Shown piece after piece: positions 1-11,900 of a stretch of 64,000 nucleotides of DNA. Positions within the stretch are counted from its first letter, which is position 1. Each line of letters starts with the position of its first letter. Origin of the DNA: Thiocapsa roseopersicina (lineage in GTDB: Bacteria > Pseudomonadota > Gammaproteobacteria > Chromatiales > Chromatiaceae); NCBI RefSeq assembly GCF_900106925.1, contig NZ_FNNZ01000023.1, positions 1-64,000 on the forward strand, written 5' to 3'. The notes beneath the pieces are model-generated. The model ran no database searches. It was not told the origin of the DNA and worked only from the letters and a program-made list of their open reading frames with translations. The translations under genes were made by a program, and so were the position numbers.

Positions 1-95
1 TGTTGTTCAAGCACCCCGAGGGAGGCCCACCGCTCTCCCTCATACAAGTTGACGATTTAAGAGGAAAAACCCATCAGGGAAGGTGGCCGTACTCA
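1..95. mobile_element. Terminal fragment of a DDE-type insertion element (second copy of the 47970-51436 element)
   Basis: The first 95 bases align without gaps to 51342-51436, the right end of the complete element later in the window, with five mismatches. The segment ends at the same terminal bases (GTACTCA). It is therefore the end of a related, slightly diverged copy whose body lies outside the window. The junction at base 95/96 is where the element meets the downstream defence gene. Confidence 0.85.
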
Positions 96-3000
96 CTCGC
101 ATTGCTCAAGGCAGAGCTGCGCACCACGCTTTACACGGGGGTCCGCAAGAGTTCCTCCGACGAGGAGGAGTTCGACACTGCCTTTGCTGAAGCAGTCGCT
201 GCCTCCGAAGATGATAGTGAAGACGAGCGGGAGACAACTGAAACTGAGAAGCCGGATAACGCGATTGGCGACTTGGCGTCCGTAGACGCGGCCAGCAAGA
301 CGGAGAACGCCGCGCCTGCTCATGAGCAGGTGAAGGTGTATGCGCTGCTACCGCTCGACAAGGCTGGGGCAGCGCTCTACCTGGGCAGTCACCGTGGCAT
401 GCATCAACCGAAGCAGACTCTGATCGCTGCTAGGCAGTACGGGCTCGGTCGCCTTGCCGAAGGGCCTGGGGGCTTGGACATACTGGCCTACATCGACCCG
501 GTTCGAAATCCGCCCCAGTGCCTGACTCAGGTCTTCGAGAAGATGGTTGAAGCGGTGCAGCAGCAACAGCGCACCGACCCTCGTGAGCGGCAGGTGGGGA
601 GTCCGCTGCCTGAGAGCCTGGACGGGGCCATTGAACGCCTTGCCAGCGCATCGGTCGTTTGCCAGCTACCCAACATTGAGCTATCCCCCGAAGCACTTCG
701 CTATTCGGACGGCGTGCTCTCCGCGCGCCCCATCATTGCCTCACTCCTGTCAGAGTCTTCGCTGACGTATCTGCTGGGCTCGCGACTGTTTATTGACTCA
801 GGACAGTACCAGGTCAAGCTCTACCCGGATGAGCTCTTGCCGTTCCTCGCGGCCAAGCGCTTGGCCGCTCTCGTGAAGTCGCCAGAGCACGCTCGTCGGC
901 TACTTGCGAACTTCACCTGGCACTCGACCACGGGTGAGTGCGGGGTCTACCGACCGCTGCTTCCCCTGGCGGGCTGGTTGGCCGTCTTTAGCACGCACAG
1001 CCGCCAAGAGCTCCTGAGGGTGGAGCCTCAGGCAGTCGCGTTCTTCGGAGACTTAAGGAACCCGCAAGTCCAAGTGACCGAAGCTTCGAATGCGCTCGAG
1101 CGCGCCATCGAGCGTCTTGTCTCGGCCGGGGATTCGCTCGGGCGCTCGTACTACACCCTCACGGATGAGAACTACTGGCAGGCCGCCAAGCCTGGCATCG
1201 AGCCGACGCTCAATCGCCTGTTCGAAAAGTACAGCGCCGATTGGGACGCCAGAGATGCGCTCCTAAATATTGCCGGGCATGCGCGACTGGACGTCTTGCG
1301 CGATGCGGTGCTGTCTGTGCACGGTGGGGACTACGGCAAGCTTATGGATGAGCAACTCGATCTGCACTACATATTGTCGCTTGGACGAGAAGTCGATCTG
1401 TTCGCCTTAGGGGCTGCTTTGCGTGACAAGGCTGATCTGTCCGAGACCAGTGTGGCTGGTCTCGTGGCAAAGCTCGCATGGAAAGTGCTTGACGCTAGGT
1501 CCATCGCAGAGATTGCGGCAGAGCAGTTTCGTAGGGAGCGGAGCGGTTTCTCGATTGACTGGGTGCTCACGGGTGATGTCGCAGAAGAGGCGAGCGATGT
1601 TGATCTGTACCGGCTGACTCGCTCGTTACTGCTGCGATTGGTGAACTCCAAAGTTGGCCGAGAACTCGGTTCGGAGAGGTATTGGGCCGACCAGAAGTTT
1701 TTGGAACTCGTGATTGATCTGCTCGCGCTAGTCATCAAACGTCCTGCTCTGGACCCCTCGCGGGCGGCTAAGCTTTGTCTGGTGCTCAGCCGATTCGTCA
1801 ATAAGCACCATGACGTCAGCCCGGACACGGTCAAGCTGCAAGCTGCGCTCCAAGCCAACAAGGTGGTCCGCCTAGAGTTCCTCAGGGGACTCATCCACGC
1901 AACCGACAAGACGGCTGAAAGTATCTGCAGGGTAATGGGCTGGTATCACCCTTTATGCCCATATGTCGACGGCGACGAGGTGGAGCTTGGGGAGCCCGGT
2001 TTCAGTGAGTTCCTTGAGAATCGAAAGAAGAGCGCTGTTGCGTTACCCCGCAGGCCGACCGAGCGGCGCGACCGGGAACTCCTCCTCGAAGAGAACTCCA
2101 AGGCGACGCTGCGAGGCATGCTCGATGGGCTTCGCGATGCGTCGGAGGAGAGCGCTCTGGCCTGGGTCGCCCAGTGGCTCCTTCGCACGGTTCAGCAATC
2201 GCACCACGGCGAGTGCAACTTCACACTCTTCGAGCAGGCTGCAGGTAGCGAGATCGCCCAGGCCGTTCGCGAAGGCCTTAGCACTCTTTGGCGTAGCAGG
2301 GACCCAACCTGGGATGAGGACAAACCCGACTCCACATATTACATCACCATAGCGGGCTTGCAGGGGATTTGGCTTAACTTGGGCGACGGCGCGCGGCTGC
2401 CTGTGCTCAGCGAGCAGGAAGTTCGGCGAGCCATTCGTTACGCCCAGTTTGAGATAAACGGCTACCCCAAGTGGTTCTGGCGCCTGGTAGGTGCCCACGA
2501 GCAGGTCGCGACGCAGGAGCTTGGTGTGATCCTGGCAGGTGCCGGCAAGGGGCAGCTGTCAATGGTCAAGGCCGAGACGCTCATTCGGCGTCTCGACGAA
2601 GCGTCTGAAGGCGTCAGGCACAGCCTTGCTCGCGCAGCTTGGGATTTCGTCCTGGGCCATCCCCAGCCCGCTGAGCGCATATCCGAGGCTGCCCTGAAGG
2701 TTGCAGCTGCCAACTCTGGCGTCATCGACCAAGCAACATTCGAGGCGGAAGCCTGGCGCCGGATGGGTACCGCGTTTGATGAGGAGATTCCTTCGCTCGG
2801 CGACACGCCGGACGTGATGGACGCCGATGCCCAGAAGGCGCGGCAGGCGCTCGATAGGCGGATTCATGAACTCAGGCGCAAGCGCTCAGACGCCGTGGTC
2901 TGGGGAGGCTACTGGTTGTGGACCTACCCACGCAACCTTGGCCAGCGGTGGGAATCATGGCGAGCGGACAAGCCACAGTCCGCCGAGGGCTTTATGCTGT

Positions 3001-4052
3001 CGCTGGCGGCATACTTAGGCGAAGACCGTGGGAGGGAAGACAGTGGCGCGCGCCTTAAGCGGGCGGCCGAAACGGGGAGCGATGGCCTGAACACCCTCAA
3101 GATGCTCTACGAGTGGGTGCGTTCGGTGGTCAGGGAGGAAGACGATATCAACCGCAAGGATGGCCGCATCTATTCGCCGGGTGAGCGAGACCACGCCCAG
3201 CGCCTGCGAAATGCCTTAGCCCCGGCCATCTCGCATGCCAAGTCCGAGCAGGCCTACGAGGTGCTCGAGGGACTTCGGCAGCAAGCCGCTGGCCCCACAG
3301 CCAAGTATCTGCGCTACCTGCAGTTCATGATGCGCGAGGAGCAGTATGCCAAGAAGCCCATTGCGCAGACCGACTACCACGAGTTCGAGCGCAGCTTTGC
3401 ACCGCGCGTGTCTGAGTACATGGACTTCGCCATGGCCGTGGAAACTGACTTGCTCACCGTGAAGAGCCAGATTGAGACAGGGGACTTCAGCCTGCGGCGA
3501 TTCTTCAACTCCCTGAACTTCAAACGCATCAAGACCCACAACGACGGACTTGCGCTCGAAGAGGACTTCCAGGCGCTGCTGGGCAGCGAGCTCAACCACG
3601 CCGCGGGCGGACGCTACGCGGTGACGCTTGAGCCCATCCTCCCAGAGATGACGCGCCGCGATGTGCTGTGCCAGTCCGGCTCCCTGCGGGCAACTGTCGA
3701 ACTCAAGATGTCGCTCAGGTGGACCCTAGAGGACTACATCGAGGCGCTGGAGAAGCAGCTCCAAGGGCAGTACATGATGGCGCCGAACTCGAAGATTGGC
3801 TTCTTCGTTGTCGTGCTCCAAGAACAGCGCGCTTGGAAAGGACCGGACGGCAACCGCATTGGGTTTGATGAACTCCTCGGCATCCTGAAGAACAAGGCTC
3901 GGGAGAAGGAGATTGATGACAGCTCCGTCTACCTGCGCGTGATTGGCATCGATGCCGCCGCTAAGGAGAACTTCCGTTCTGCTAGGAGTGCAACTGAAGC
4001 CGCTGGCGCCGCGACCGCACCAAGATTCGCTGACGATGCAGGAAATACCTGA
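96..4052 (+). pseudogene. STAND-type defence protein with C-terminal PD-(D/E)XK-like nuclease, N-terminus replaced by an insertion element
   Basis: The open frame runs from base 3, but its first 31 codons are insertion-element sequence, so the native N-terminus is missing. From about residue 215 the helical layout, the 'YPDELLPFLAAKRLAAL' segment (residues about 275-292) and 'PLAGWLAVFS' (about 317-326) resemble the region after the NTPase core of NACHT/STAND defence proteins. A long alpha-helical repeat follows. Near the C-terminus, D1219 in 'RRDVLCQ' followed by 'ATVELKMS' gives the D...ExK pattern of a restriction-nuclease fold. STAND proteins of this kind bind phage proteins with the repeat region and then activate an effector domain. 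Here the NTPase core lies outside the window or is lost. The frame is intact to the TGA, so the remnant could still be translated. Nuclease assignment moderate, STAND assignment moderate. Confidence 0.6.
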
Positions 4053-4668
4053 ATCGGCCGTGGTCCCAGGCCCAAGTGGGTGAAGGATGCATCAGAGTCC
4101 GGGAAGTCGCTCAACGACCTTCTTGCTTCCAAGCCAGGAGGCTGAAGAACTTAGTCGGTTTGCTAAGGGCGCCTAAGTGCGGGATTGCCTTCCTTTGTAA
4201 GCAGAGCGGGTCGAGCACCAAACAACGTGCTGTCGCCAGTCAGTTGGAGCTAGTGGAAACCATCGACCACTGAGCGTCTTTCAGAGCGATGTTCCTGACC
4301 GACGCGCGGAAAGTAACCGGAAGTTGACAGCAGTGCACCTTGTCGGCGTCGAGTTCGAACGACAGCCATGACCGAACTACTGGTCGTGAGGTGCGCCGTT
4401 GGGTGACGGGATTACTCTGTTACCTGCCGTTAAACCCCTGGCGGCGCGACCGGCCGCGACGAGTCGTAACTGGCCTTTCGGGAGCATGACCGCCAGCGTC
4501 CGCATAGCGCGTCTTCCTGCCCTTGGAGCGTATTGGCCGGGGGTCAGGTTTTTGCCGAATGCCGCTGCCCCGCAGTCCTGGACCGAATCGTCACGCCTGA
4601 TCGCTCAGTCTTCCATGCGACGCAAACTTGATCGCATGCTCCGCGGCTCCTTGCTCTGGTCAACCACC
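4053..4668. other. Non-coding stretch, 616 bp, between convergent genes
   Basis: It separates the 3' end of the truncated STAND gene from the 3' end of the recD2-like gene on the opposite strand. I see no convincing ORF, RNA gene or repeat in it. Short open frames here have no recognisable protein features. Confidence 0.5.
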
Positions 4669-6852
4669 TCACCCCGCCACCAACCGCTCCCGCAGCCGGG
4701 TCAACCGCCCGGCCCCGGTCTGCTTGACCGCCATGGCAAGCGCCTTGGGCTGGGCAATCAACACCACCAGCCGCTTGCCGCGGGTCACCGCGGTGTAGAG
4801 CAGGTTGCGCTGCAGCAAGGTGTAATGCTGGGTCGCCAGCGGGATGACCACCGCCGGGTACTCCGAGCCCTGGGCCTTGTGCACGCTGGTGGCGTAGGCA
4901 AGCGCGAGGGCGTCGAGCTCGCCTGTCTCGTAGGCGACGGGGCGCCCGTCGAAGTCGATGGTCAGGATCCCTTCCTCGAGATCGACCGTGCGGATCCGTC
5001 CGATGTCGCCGTTGAAGACCTCCTTGTCGTAGTCGTTCACCAACTGGATGACCTTGTCGCCCGGGGCGTAGGTCCAGCCGAAGCGCTCGATGCGCGGCTG
5101 GGCCTCCGGGTTCAGCGCCGCCTGCAGGGCGACGTTGAGCGCGCGCGCTCCGAGACCGCCGCGGTTCATCGGGGTCAGCACCTGGATGTCGCGTACCGGA
5201 TCCAGACCGTAGCGTGCCGGGATGCGCTCGGTCACCACCCGCAGGAGCCGCTCGTGAATCGCCTCCGGCGTGTCGACCCGGATCAGATGAAAGTCGCTGT
5301 CCGGGCCGTCCGGGGCCGCCGCCGCGGGCAGGTGACCGGCATTGATCCGATGGGCGTGGACGATGATCCGCGAGGCGGCGGCCTGGCGGAAGATCTCGGT
5401 CAGGCGCAGGGTCGGCAGGGTTCCGGAGGCGATCAGGTCGGCGAGCACCGCGCCTGGACCGACCGAGGGGAGCTGATCGACATCCCCGACCAGGAGCAGC
5501 GCCGCAAAGCTCGGCACGGCGCGCAGCAACTGGTTCATCAGCACGATGTCGACCATCGAGGTCTCGTCGACCACCACCAGATCGGCCTCCAGCGGGTGCT
5601 CGGCATCGCGCTTGAAGCCCATCACCTGCGGATCGAACTCGAGCAGCCGGTGGATGGTCTTGGCCTCCCGGCCGGTCGACTCGGAGAGCCGCTTGGCCGC
5701 GCGCCCGGTCGGGGCGCACAAGAGGACCTCCACGCCCTTGGCCGCGAGGATCCGCAGCAGGCTGTTGACCACCGTGGTCTTGCCCACGCCCGGGCCGCCC
5801 GTGATGATGGCGACCTTGGCCCCGAGCACCGTCGCGACCGCTGCGCGCTGGGATGCCGAGAGCACCTGCCCGGTGCGTGTCTCGACCCACGGCAGGGCCT
5901 TTTCGGCATCGATCGGACCCCAGGGCGGCGGATCCTGCGCAAGCCGGCGCAGATGCCCGGCGACCCCGCGCTCGGCGCGCTGCAGGGGCGCAAGAAACAG
6001 GGCAGGACGGTCCTCGATCGTCTCGGCGACCAAGCGCTCCTCGGCCAGCTCGCTGTCGATCGCCGCCGCGATGATCGGGACGGGGATCTCCAAGAGACGC
6101 GCGGCCTGCGTGCTCAGGTCATCCCGCCAGGCGGCGCAGTGGCCTTCGGTCGAGAGCTCCTGGAGCACATGCCGCACCCCGGCCTGCGCCCGGATCGGCG
6201 CATCGCGCGCGATGCCGAGGCGCTCGGCGATCGCATCGGCGGTCTTGAAGCCGATACCCCAAATATCGAGCGCCAGACGATAGGGATTCTCGCGGACCTT
6301 CTCGACCGCGGCGTCCCCGTAGGTCTTGTAGATGCGCACCGCGCGCGCCGTGCCGACCCCGTGGGATTGCAGAAAGACCATGATCTCGCGGATCACCTTC
6401 TGCTCGGCCCACGCGGAAGTGACCCGCTGTTGTCGCTTGCGACCGATCCCGGGCAACGTCAGCAACCGCTCCGGGGTCTCCTCGATGACGGTGAAGACGT
6501 CCTCGCCGAAGGCCGCAACCAGGGTGCGGGCGAAGTGCGGTCCGATGCCCTTGACCATCCCGGAGCCGAGATAACGCTCGATCCCCTCCAGGCTGCGCGG
6601 CGGGACGATCCGCAGGTTGGTCGCCTTGTACTGCAGCCCGTGTTGACGATCGTTGACCCAATGGCCCTCGGCTTCGAGATGCTCGCCGGGGGAGACACTG
6701 GCCGCGGAGCCGATCAGGGTGACCAGGTCCCGATGACCGCGCACCTGCACCCGCAGCACGCAGAACCCGCTCTCGGGGCTGTGGTAGGTGACGCGCTCGA
6801 CGGCGCCGCTGAGCGGCTCGATCGGGGCGGGGGTCGAAGAATGGGCGGTCAC
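4669..6852 (-). CDS. recD2: RecD2-type ATP-dependent 5'-3' DNA helicase
   Basis: The 727-residue product has the full RecD2 (YrrC) layout. An N-terminal OB-like segment ('[15 protein letters not shown]') is followed by helix-hairpin-helix repeats at about residues 95-215 ('[13 protein letters not shown]', '[13 protein letters not shown]', '[17 protein letters not shown]'). A superfamily 1B helicase core has Walker A '[17 protein letters not shown]' at about 350 and Walker B-like '[11 protein letters not shown]' at about 427. A C-terminal UvrD-like part has '[21 protein letters not shown]' and '[16 protein letters not shown]'. RecD2 enzymes unwind DNA 5' to 3' independently of RecBC. It starts 24 bp after the UvrD-like gene, so it probably ends the defence operon. 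Family assignment is secure; its role in that operon is inference. Confidence 0.9.
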   Translation of the reverse strand: MTAHSSTPAPIEPLSGAVERVTYHSPESGFCVLRVQVRGHRDLVTLIGSAASVSPGEHLEAEGHWVNDRQHGLQYKATNLRIVPPRSLEGIERYLGSGMVKGIGPHFARTLVAAFGEDVFTVIEETPERLLTLPGIGRKRQQRVTSAWAEQKVIREIMVFLQSHGVGTARAVRIYKTYGDAAVEKVRENPYRLALDIWGIGFKTADAIAERLGIARDAPIRAQAGVRHVLQELSTEGHCAAWRDDLSTQAARLLEIPVPIIAAAIDSELAEERLVAETIEDRPALFLAPLQRAERGVAGHLRRLAQDPPPWGPIDAEKALPWVETRTGQVLSASQRAAVATVLGAKVAIITGGPGVGKTTVVNSLLRILAAKGVEVLLCAPTGRAAKRLSESTGREAKTIHRLLEFDPQVMGFKRDAEHPLEADLVVVDETSMVDIVLMNQLLRAVPSFAALLLVGDVDQLPSVGPGAVLADLIASGTLPTLRLTEIFRQAAASRIIVHAHRINAGHLPAAAAPDGPDSDFHLIRVDTPEAIHERLLRVVTERIPARYGLDPVRDIQVLTPMNRGGLGARALNVALQAALNPEAQPRIERFGWTYAPGDKVIQLVNDYDKEVFNGDIGRIRTVDLEEGILTIDFDGRPVAYETGELDALALAYATSVHKAQGSEYPAVVIPLATQHYTLLQRNLLYTAVTRGKRLVVLIAQPKALAMAVKQTGAGRLTRLRERLVAG

Positions 6853-6876
6853 GCGTCCGACTGCGAAAAGAAAAAC

Positions 6877-8931
6877 TCAGGTGAGCCCGGTATACATCCT
6901 TGCCATCCGTTTGGCGCGCGTCATTCCGACATAGACTAGTTTTCGCAGGCTCTCGTCCAGCTCGCGATTGACCACGATCGCCACCGCATCGAACTCCAGG
7001 CCCTTGGCCCGGTGCAGGGTCATCGCGAAGATCCGGGCATCCTTGCGGCTCAAACGCTCGCGGTGATTGACCGTCGCCACCTTCAATCCGGACTCGCGAA
7101 TCTGCTTGGCCAACTGATCACGCAGCTTGATTGTCGGGGCCATGACGCCGATGGTGTTGTCGGCGTTCTCCCGCAGGCACTGCCGGATGAACTCCAGCAC
7201 GCCGTCTCGGATGGCTTCCATGGACGCACCCTGGATCCGTTCCGGCGCCGGGCCGTGCATCAGCGACTTGTAGCGCGTGATCTCGTCGCTGCCGCCATCC
7301 AGGTCATCGATCTCGATGCCCTCCAACAGCGAGACCGCCGCGCGACGGATCTCCTCGGTGGTGCGATAGTTCAGATAGAGCTTCCGTGCCCGACCGCGGA
7401 TATCGATGCCGCAACTGCTCATGCTGGCCTTGTTCTTGGCGTAGATGCGCTGGTGCCCGTCGCCGACGAACATCAGATCGTTCGCGCCGGGGGCAACCAG
7501 GGCGCGGATCAGTCGCAACGCCTGCGGACCGAAATCCTGTGTCTCGTCGATAAGCGCATGCGCATAGCGTGGCTCGGCTTCCTTGGCCAGGATCGCGCAG
7601 GCGTCGCGGTAGGCATCGTCCGGCTCCTTCAGACCCTTGGCGCTCAACTGGAGGCGATAGTTCTCGAAGAGCTCCCAGAGTGCATCGCGCTTTTTGCGCG
7701 ACAGGATGACGCCTCTGCCGCGTCTTGGCGCCTCGCGGTAGGCGTCGCGCGTCTCCAGCCCCCGGGCGAGCACCACCTGCTCGAACTCCTCCCTGACGAA
7801 CTCGCGCGACACGCCCAGCGCGCTGTCAAAATCCACCATCACCGCATCCCAGATCGGCGCGCATCTGGCCTCGTAGTCGAAGGCGATCTCATGCTCGTAG
7901 CGCTGGGCCTTCAGCAACCGAAAGACCAGGGCATCGAGGTTGATCACCTCGATCCGTTTCAATTGCTCCGGGCTGCAGATCGACCGGAGTCCGTCCTCGA
8001 TGTCGAGCGCAAGGTTGGTCGTGAAGGTGGTGAACAGCAGCTTGCGCCCCGAACTGCCCTCGGCCCCGATCAGACTGGAGGCGAGATGTTTTGCCCGATG
8101 CATCGCCAAGACCGTCTTACCCGTCCCCGCGCCGCCGAGGATGCGGCTCGGACCGTTCAGGCTGCGGGTCGCCAGCCGGCGCTGGGTCGGATGCAGAAAG
8201 ACGCGCCATTGTTCCAGCGGAGCGGAGAGGATCTCTTGAAGATCGTTCTCCCCCTCGACGACATAGAACCGGGAGCGGCTCTCGTCGCGCTCCGCCGCCG
8301 TGGCGAAATCCTCGGTATCGATCGGCCGATCGACGCGCGTCTCGCGCGACGCCAGGATGCCGGACAGCGCATCACCGGCCAGCAACAGAAACAGCCCTTC
8401 GTAAGCCTCGACGGGTAACTCATCCTGCATGGCATCCAGATCACCCTCGGAACGGATCGTCCGCACAGCCGGGAGCATCGCCTCGGGCACGCCCAAGGCC
8501 ATCAGATCGCGGTCGGAACAGGCCCCGTAACAGGGTTCGGGTTGGGATGCTCGAGGCGCCGCCGTGCGTTGCACGGTGCTCTCGACGAAACCGACATTGG
8601 TCAGTGTCAGGGCCCCGTTGACCGGGTTGACACTCATCGTTCTGCGGGTCGCCCAGGAGTAGGCGTCATCGTGTTGATCGATGTGCAACCAGATGAAGAC
8701 GTTGTCCTTGGGTGCCCGGAAGATGATGCCGCGATAGTTCTGATCGACCCGGACCGAGCGGAAGTTCTTGTCCTTGGCCCCCTGGATGGTCTCGTAGTTG
8801 ATGCCGGGGCTGCGCGGATCGGTCTGAAACTTGAGCATGAACTCGAGCGCCTTGGTCTGCACCGCGGCCGGCAGCGCGGTCATGCGCTTGATCACATCAT
8901 TGCTGACGATGATTTTGACGTCTTCGATCAT
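6877..8931 (-). CDS. UvrD/Rep-like superfamily 1 helicase with N-terminal RelE/ParE-fold domain
   Basis: The 684-residue product starts at an ATG that overlaps the stop of the upstream DUF1998 helicase (ATGA), so the two are translationally coupled. Residues 1-90 look like a RelE/ParE toxin fold ('ALEFMLKFQTDP', 'RSVRVDQNYRGIIF', 'WLHIDQHDDAYSWA'). An SF1 helicase follows: Walker A 'GGAGTGKTVLAMHRAKHLA' at about 270, 'ALIDETQDFGPQALRLI' at about 455, 'LYLNYRTTEEIRRA' at about 515, 'MTLHRAKGLEFDAVAIVVN' at about 640 and 'LVYVGMTRAKR' near the end. The longer frame to 9072 lies within the helicase gene and is not used. The helicase call is secure. The RelE-like domain may be an RNA or ribosome sensor or only a structural module. 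Confidence 0.88.
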   Translation of the reverse strand: MIEDVKIIVSNDVIKRMTALPAAVQTKALEFMLKFQTDPRSPGINYETIQGAKDKNFRSVRVDQNYRGIIFRAPKDNVFIWLHIDQHDDAYSWATRRTMSVNPVNGALTLTNVGFVESTVQRTAAPRASQPEPCYGACSDRDLMALGVPEAMLPAVRTIRSEGDLDAMQDELPVEAYEGLFLLLAGDALSGILASRETRVDRPIDTEDFATAAERDESRSRFYVVEGENDLQEILSAPLEQWRVFLHPTQRRLATRSLNGPSRILGGAGTGKTVLAMHRAKHLASSLIGAEGSSGRKLLFTTFTTNLALDIEDGLRSICSPEQLKRIEVINLDALVFRLLKAQRYEHEIAFDYEARCAPIWDAVMVDFDSALGVSREFVREEFEQVVLARGLETRDAYREAPRRGRGVILSRKKRDALWELFENYRLQLSAKGLKEPDDAYRDACAILAKEAEPRYAHALIDETQDFGPQALRLIRALVAPGANDLMFVGDGHQRIYAKNKASMSSCGIDIRGRARKLYLNYRTTEEIRRAAVSLLEGIEIDDLDGGSDEITRYKSLMHGPAPERIQGASMEAIRDGVLEFIRQCLRENADNTIGVMAPTIKLRDQLAKQIRESGLKVATVNHRERLSRKDARIFAMTLHRAKGLEFDAVAIVVNRELDESLRKLVYVGMTRAKRMARMYTGLT

Positions 8932-11900
8932 GATCCTTGTCCTGTCAGCGCCGCTTCGACGGCAAGCCACCAGTGATCGCCTTCTTCGATCACCCGAAAG
9001 CCGGCGGCCTGCCACGCCGGGCTGAAATCTGCCTGCCCGGCACTCAGAAAGACGATCCGCGCCTGTTCCCACAGCGCCTCGGCCATGCGATAGCCGCCAT
9101 CATCCTCGATCTCCGCACCGATCTGCTCGGGCGCCGGTCGGTCGCTGTTGGCCAGATACAGGAAGCCTGTCCTCAACCGATCCAGGAATTCGCTCTCATC
9201 GAGGATCCGGTTCCAGTCCGCGCCGACGGTTGCCGGGCGAGCGGCCAACGGCTCCGGCACCGCCAGCGTCGCCCCGGCGTCGAGCATGCTTTGCGTCAGG
9301 AGTGCCGCGCCGGGAACGGCCTGCAACAGATTGGCCAGGCGTAGCCACTGCCGCCAATGCTGGCGTCCGATCTTCAGATCGGCGTTCACCGCCGCGTCGT
9401 CCAGCACCAGCGCGCCGGCCTGCGGGTAGGTCGAGTCATCCTTGCCGGTCATGAACTTGGGTTCCGCGCTCCCGACCCACTGCAGGGGCGTCTTCCCGGG
9501 GCTGTGCAGATGCACGGCGCGATCCTCCGTCCCGAGCCAGTCCGGCAGAGCGCCGAGCACCGCATCATGGCGAGCCTTGACCGCAGCGTCGATCTCGTTC
9601 GGCCGTCTGACCGATTTCATCAACAGGTACCGACCCGTCTCCCGCAACTGATCCAGCGGATCCTGCTCCGTCGAATCCGCCTGTTCCAGCAACCGCAACA
9701 AGAGGGCAATGGCATTGGATGCCAGGTCCTTCGGCGAAAACGGCGGCAGCCGATTCAGCGGAATCGCGCGCCCCGAGTCGGTCTCCAGCACATCCAGCGG
9801 GCCGGGCAGATCCGTGCCGGCCTTCAATGCGTGCGCCGCCTCGATATCCTCGTAGGTCACCGACCAGACCCGATAGTCGCCGCGCAGCATCAGGGTTGCA
9901 CGTTTGCGCGCGTCCTCGGACAGCGTCTTCTGGTGGAACTCCCAGCCATCCACGAACACGGCGATCGGCCGCATCGGGCTTGCGGTCTTGGTCGCCGTGA
10001 TCAGGAAATCGGGCTGGCAGAGCACTTGACCCGATGCCGGATCCTCGATGGGCCATTGGGTGTCGACCCAGTAGGTACTGCTGCCCAACGTCAGCAGATA
10101 GGCCGTTCTCCCCGCCTTGACGTCCTGCGTCACCGCGACGACGGGGAAGCGGCTGTTGTCCGAATCCAGGTGTCCGCTCAGCGCCTTGATCGCGGGCAGG
10201 AAACGCCGTTCCAGCTCCGACCCGAACGCCGGATTGATATAGATCTCCGACAGGCACGGTACCTGCTCGCGCTTGAAATCGCCCTGAACCAGCTCGTCGA
10301 GCATCTCCAGTGCGGCGCTGCGCGAGATGTTCTTGCGGTGTCGGCCCTGACGATACTGGAACACGCATTGATAGCAGCCATCCACACCGTCCTTGTCCTT
10401 GCAGCCGCAATCACGAATGACGGCATGGGCGACCGCGAGCACCTCGGTCAGCGTGTCCGCCTCCCCGGCCAGCATCTGCTGCAGATAGCCGGTCCCGCCG
10501 GGCACCGAGTCATAGACCAGGATATAACTCTTGCCGGTACTCTCGTCGGCCCCCGGCTCACTCATCGTCTCGAAGCGCAGATGATCGACCTTGCCGCCGA
10601 AGCGCTTGCGCAATCCCAGCTGCAGCGCCGACATAAACGAGTAGGTCGTGCGATCCCCCGACCCGAAGCCCTTCGGCACCAGGATGCGCAGGCATTCCGA
10701 CTCGAACTGTCGATACAGGAAGAGCTCGCTCAGCAGATGCTCGCTGCCGGTCGCATGGCGATGACGGCAATCCGGGGTATGGGCTTGCTCGCGGGTGTCC
10801 TCTTGCCCCGCGCGAACGGCGCGTTGCACCTTGCCGCACTCGCCGCACAAGGCGAATCCGGACTTGTTGCTGTCGTCTCCGGCGATGATGGTGGAGGGCA
10901 CCGCCGGGTTGGCCACCGACGGCTGGCCCAGATTCAGATCGTGAAAGACCGCCTTGGTGATGAACTCGAAGCCGTAGATCGCCTGACTCGACTCCAGACG
11001 CCAGGCATTGCGCACGTCGCCGGCGTCGAAATTCATCAGCAGTCGCCGGGCGTAATAGCGGGGGTTGCGGGCCTCGTCCGATTCGGTAATCCGCGTCCTG
11101 TCGGCACGGTCGATATTGGCCACGGCGCGTCGCAGACGCAGCAGCGGGCGCACCTGGCTGGTGTCCGCCCAGCCGGTATTGCCGCAGTGCGGACAGCGAT
11201 CCCGGTGCGCGGCAGGTTCGGTCAAGGGGCTCAGGAAGTGACAGCTCGGGCAAAAGCGATGCGCCAGCGACGGCTCGACACTCATGTCCACCTGGTCGAT
11301 CTGCACCTTGCTCTTGTGGGCGAAGAAGGTATTGAGCGGGGCGAACTCCGCGAGCGCGGCGTGGGCCGGGCGGCTGTAGCGATGCACAGGCGTGGAATAG
11401 GGCTCGCCGGTGGCCGACTTGGCGCCGTGCACGATGGTGGTGAGCGACACCCCTTCCTCCGGAAACGCATAGTTCGGCAACAGACCGGCGTTGGTCATGG
11501 CCTCCAGGAGATGCTCGTTGTTCATCTGTTGGATGCGCTGGCCCAAGCCGGCGCGTTCCGCCTCGAGGATCTCGATCTCGGCCAGGGTCTGCTCGTCCTC
11601 GGGTCGCTTCTTGAGCCGGCCTAGTTCCTGGGTGATCTTCTTGCGACGGGCCTTCCAGGATTCGCGCTCGGCGTGCGTCTCCTCGAAATAGGCGAGAAAC
11701 CGAGCACGCAGGTTCTTGTGCTGCTCGCTGCCGGTGATGAAACCCTCGAGCTTCGTCCGAGTACTGTCACTCAGGTGACTGCCCAGCATCCGACAGAAGG
11801 CGTCGAACAGGATCGGTTCGTGGCGGTTGACGAAGTCCAGGTAATTGAATGGAAAACGTCTGATGTCGCCGTCTCCGCTGGCGACCTGATCCAATGCCTC

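Noticed and set aside
4399-6939. Long plus-strand open frame (846 codons) opposite recD2
   Set aside because: It mirrors the helicase gene, has low-complexity Arg/Gly/Asp composition typical of antisense high-GC frames, and has no domain pattern. The same applies to long frames opposite the DUF1998 helicase (9357-11624), primase (32766-33962), CobT-like (35623-37668), MoxR (38634-40322), bet (41539-43035) and istA (55034-56530, minus).
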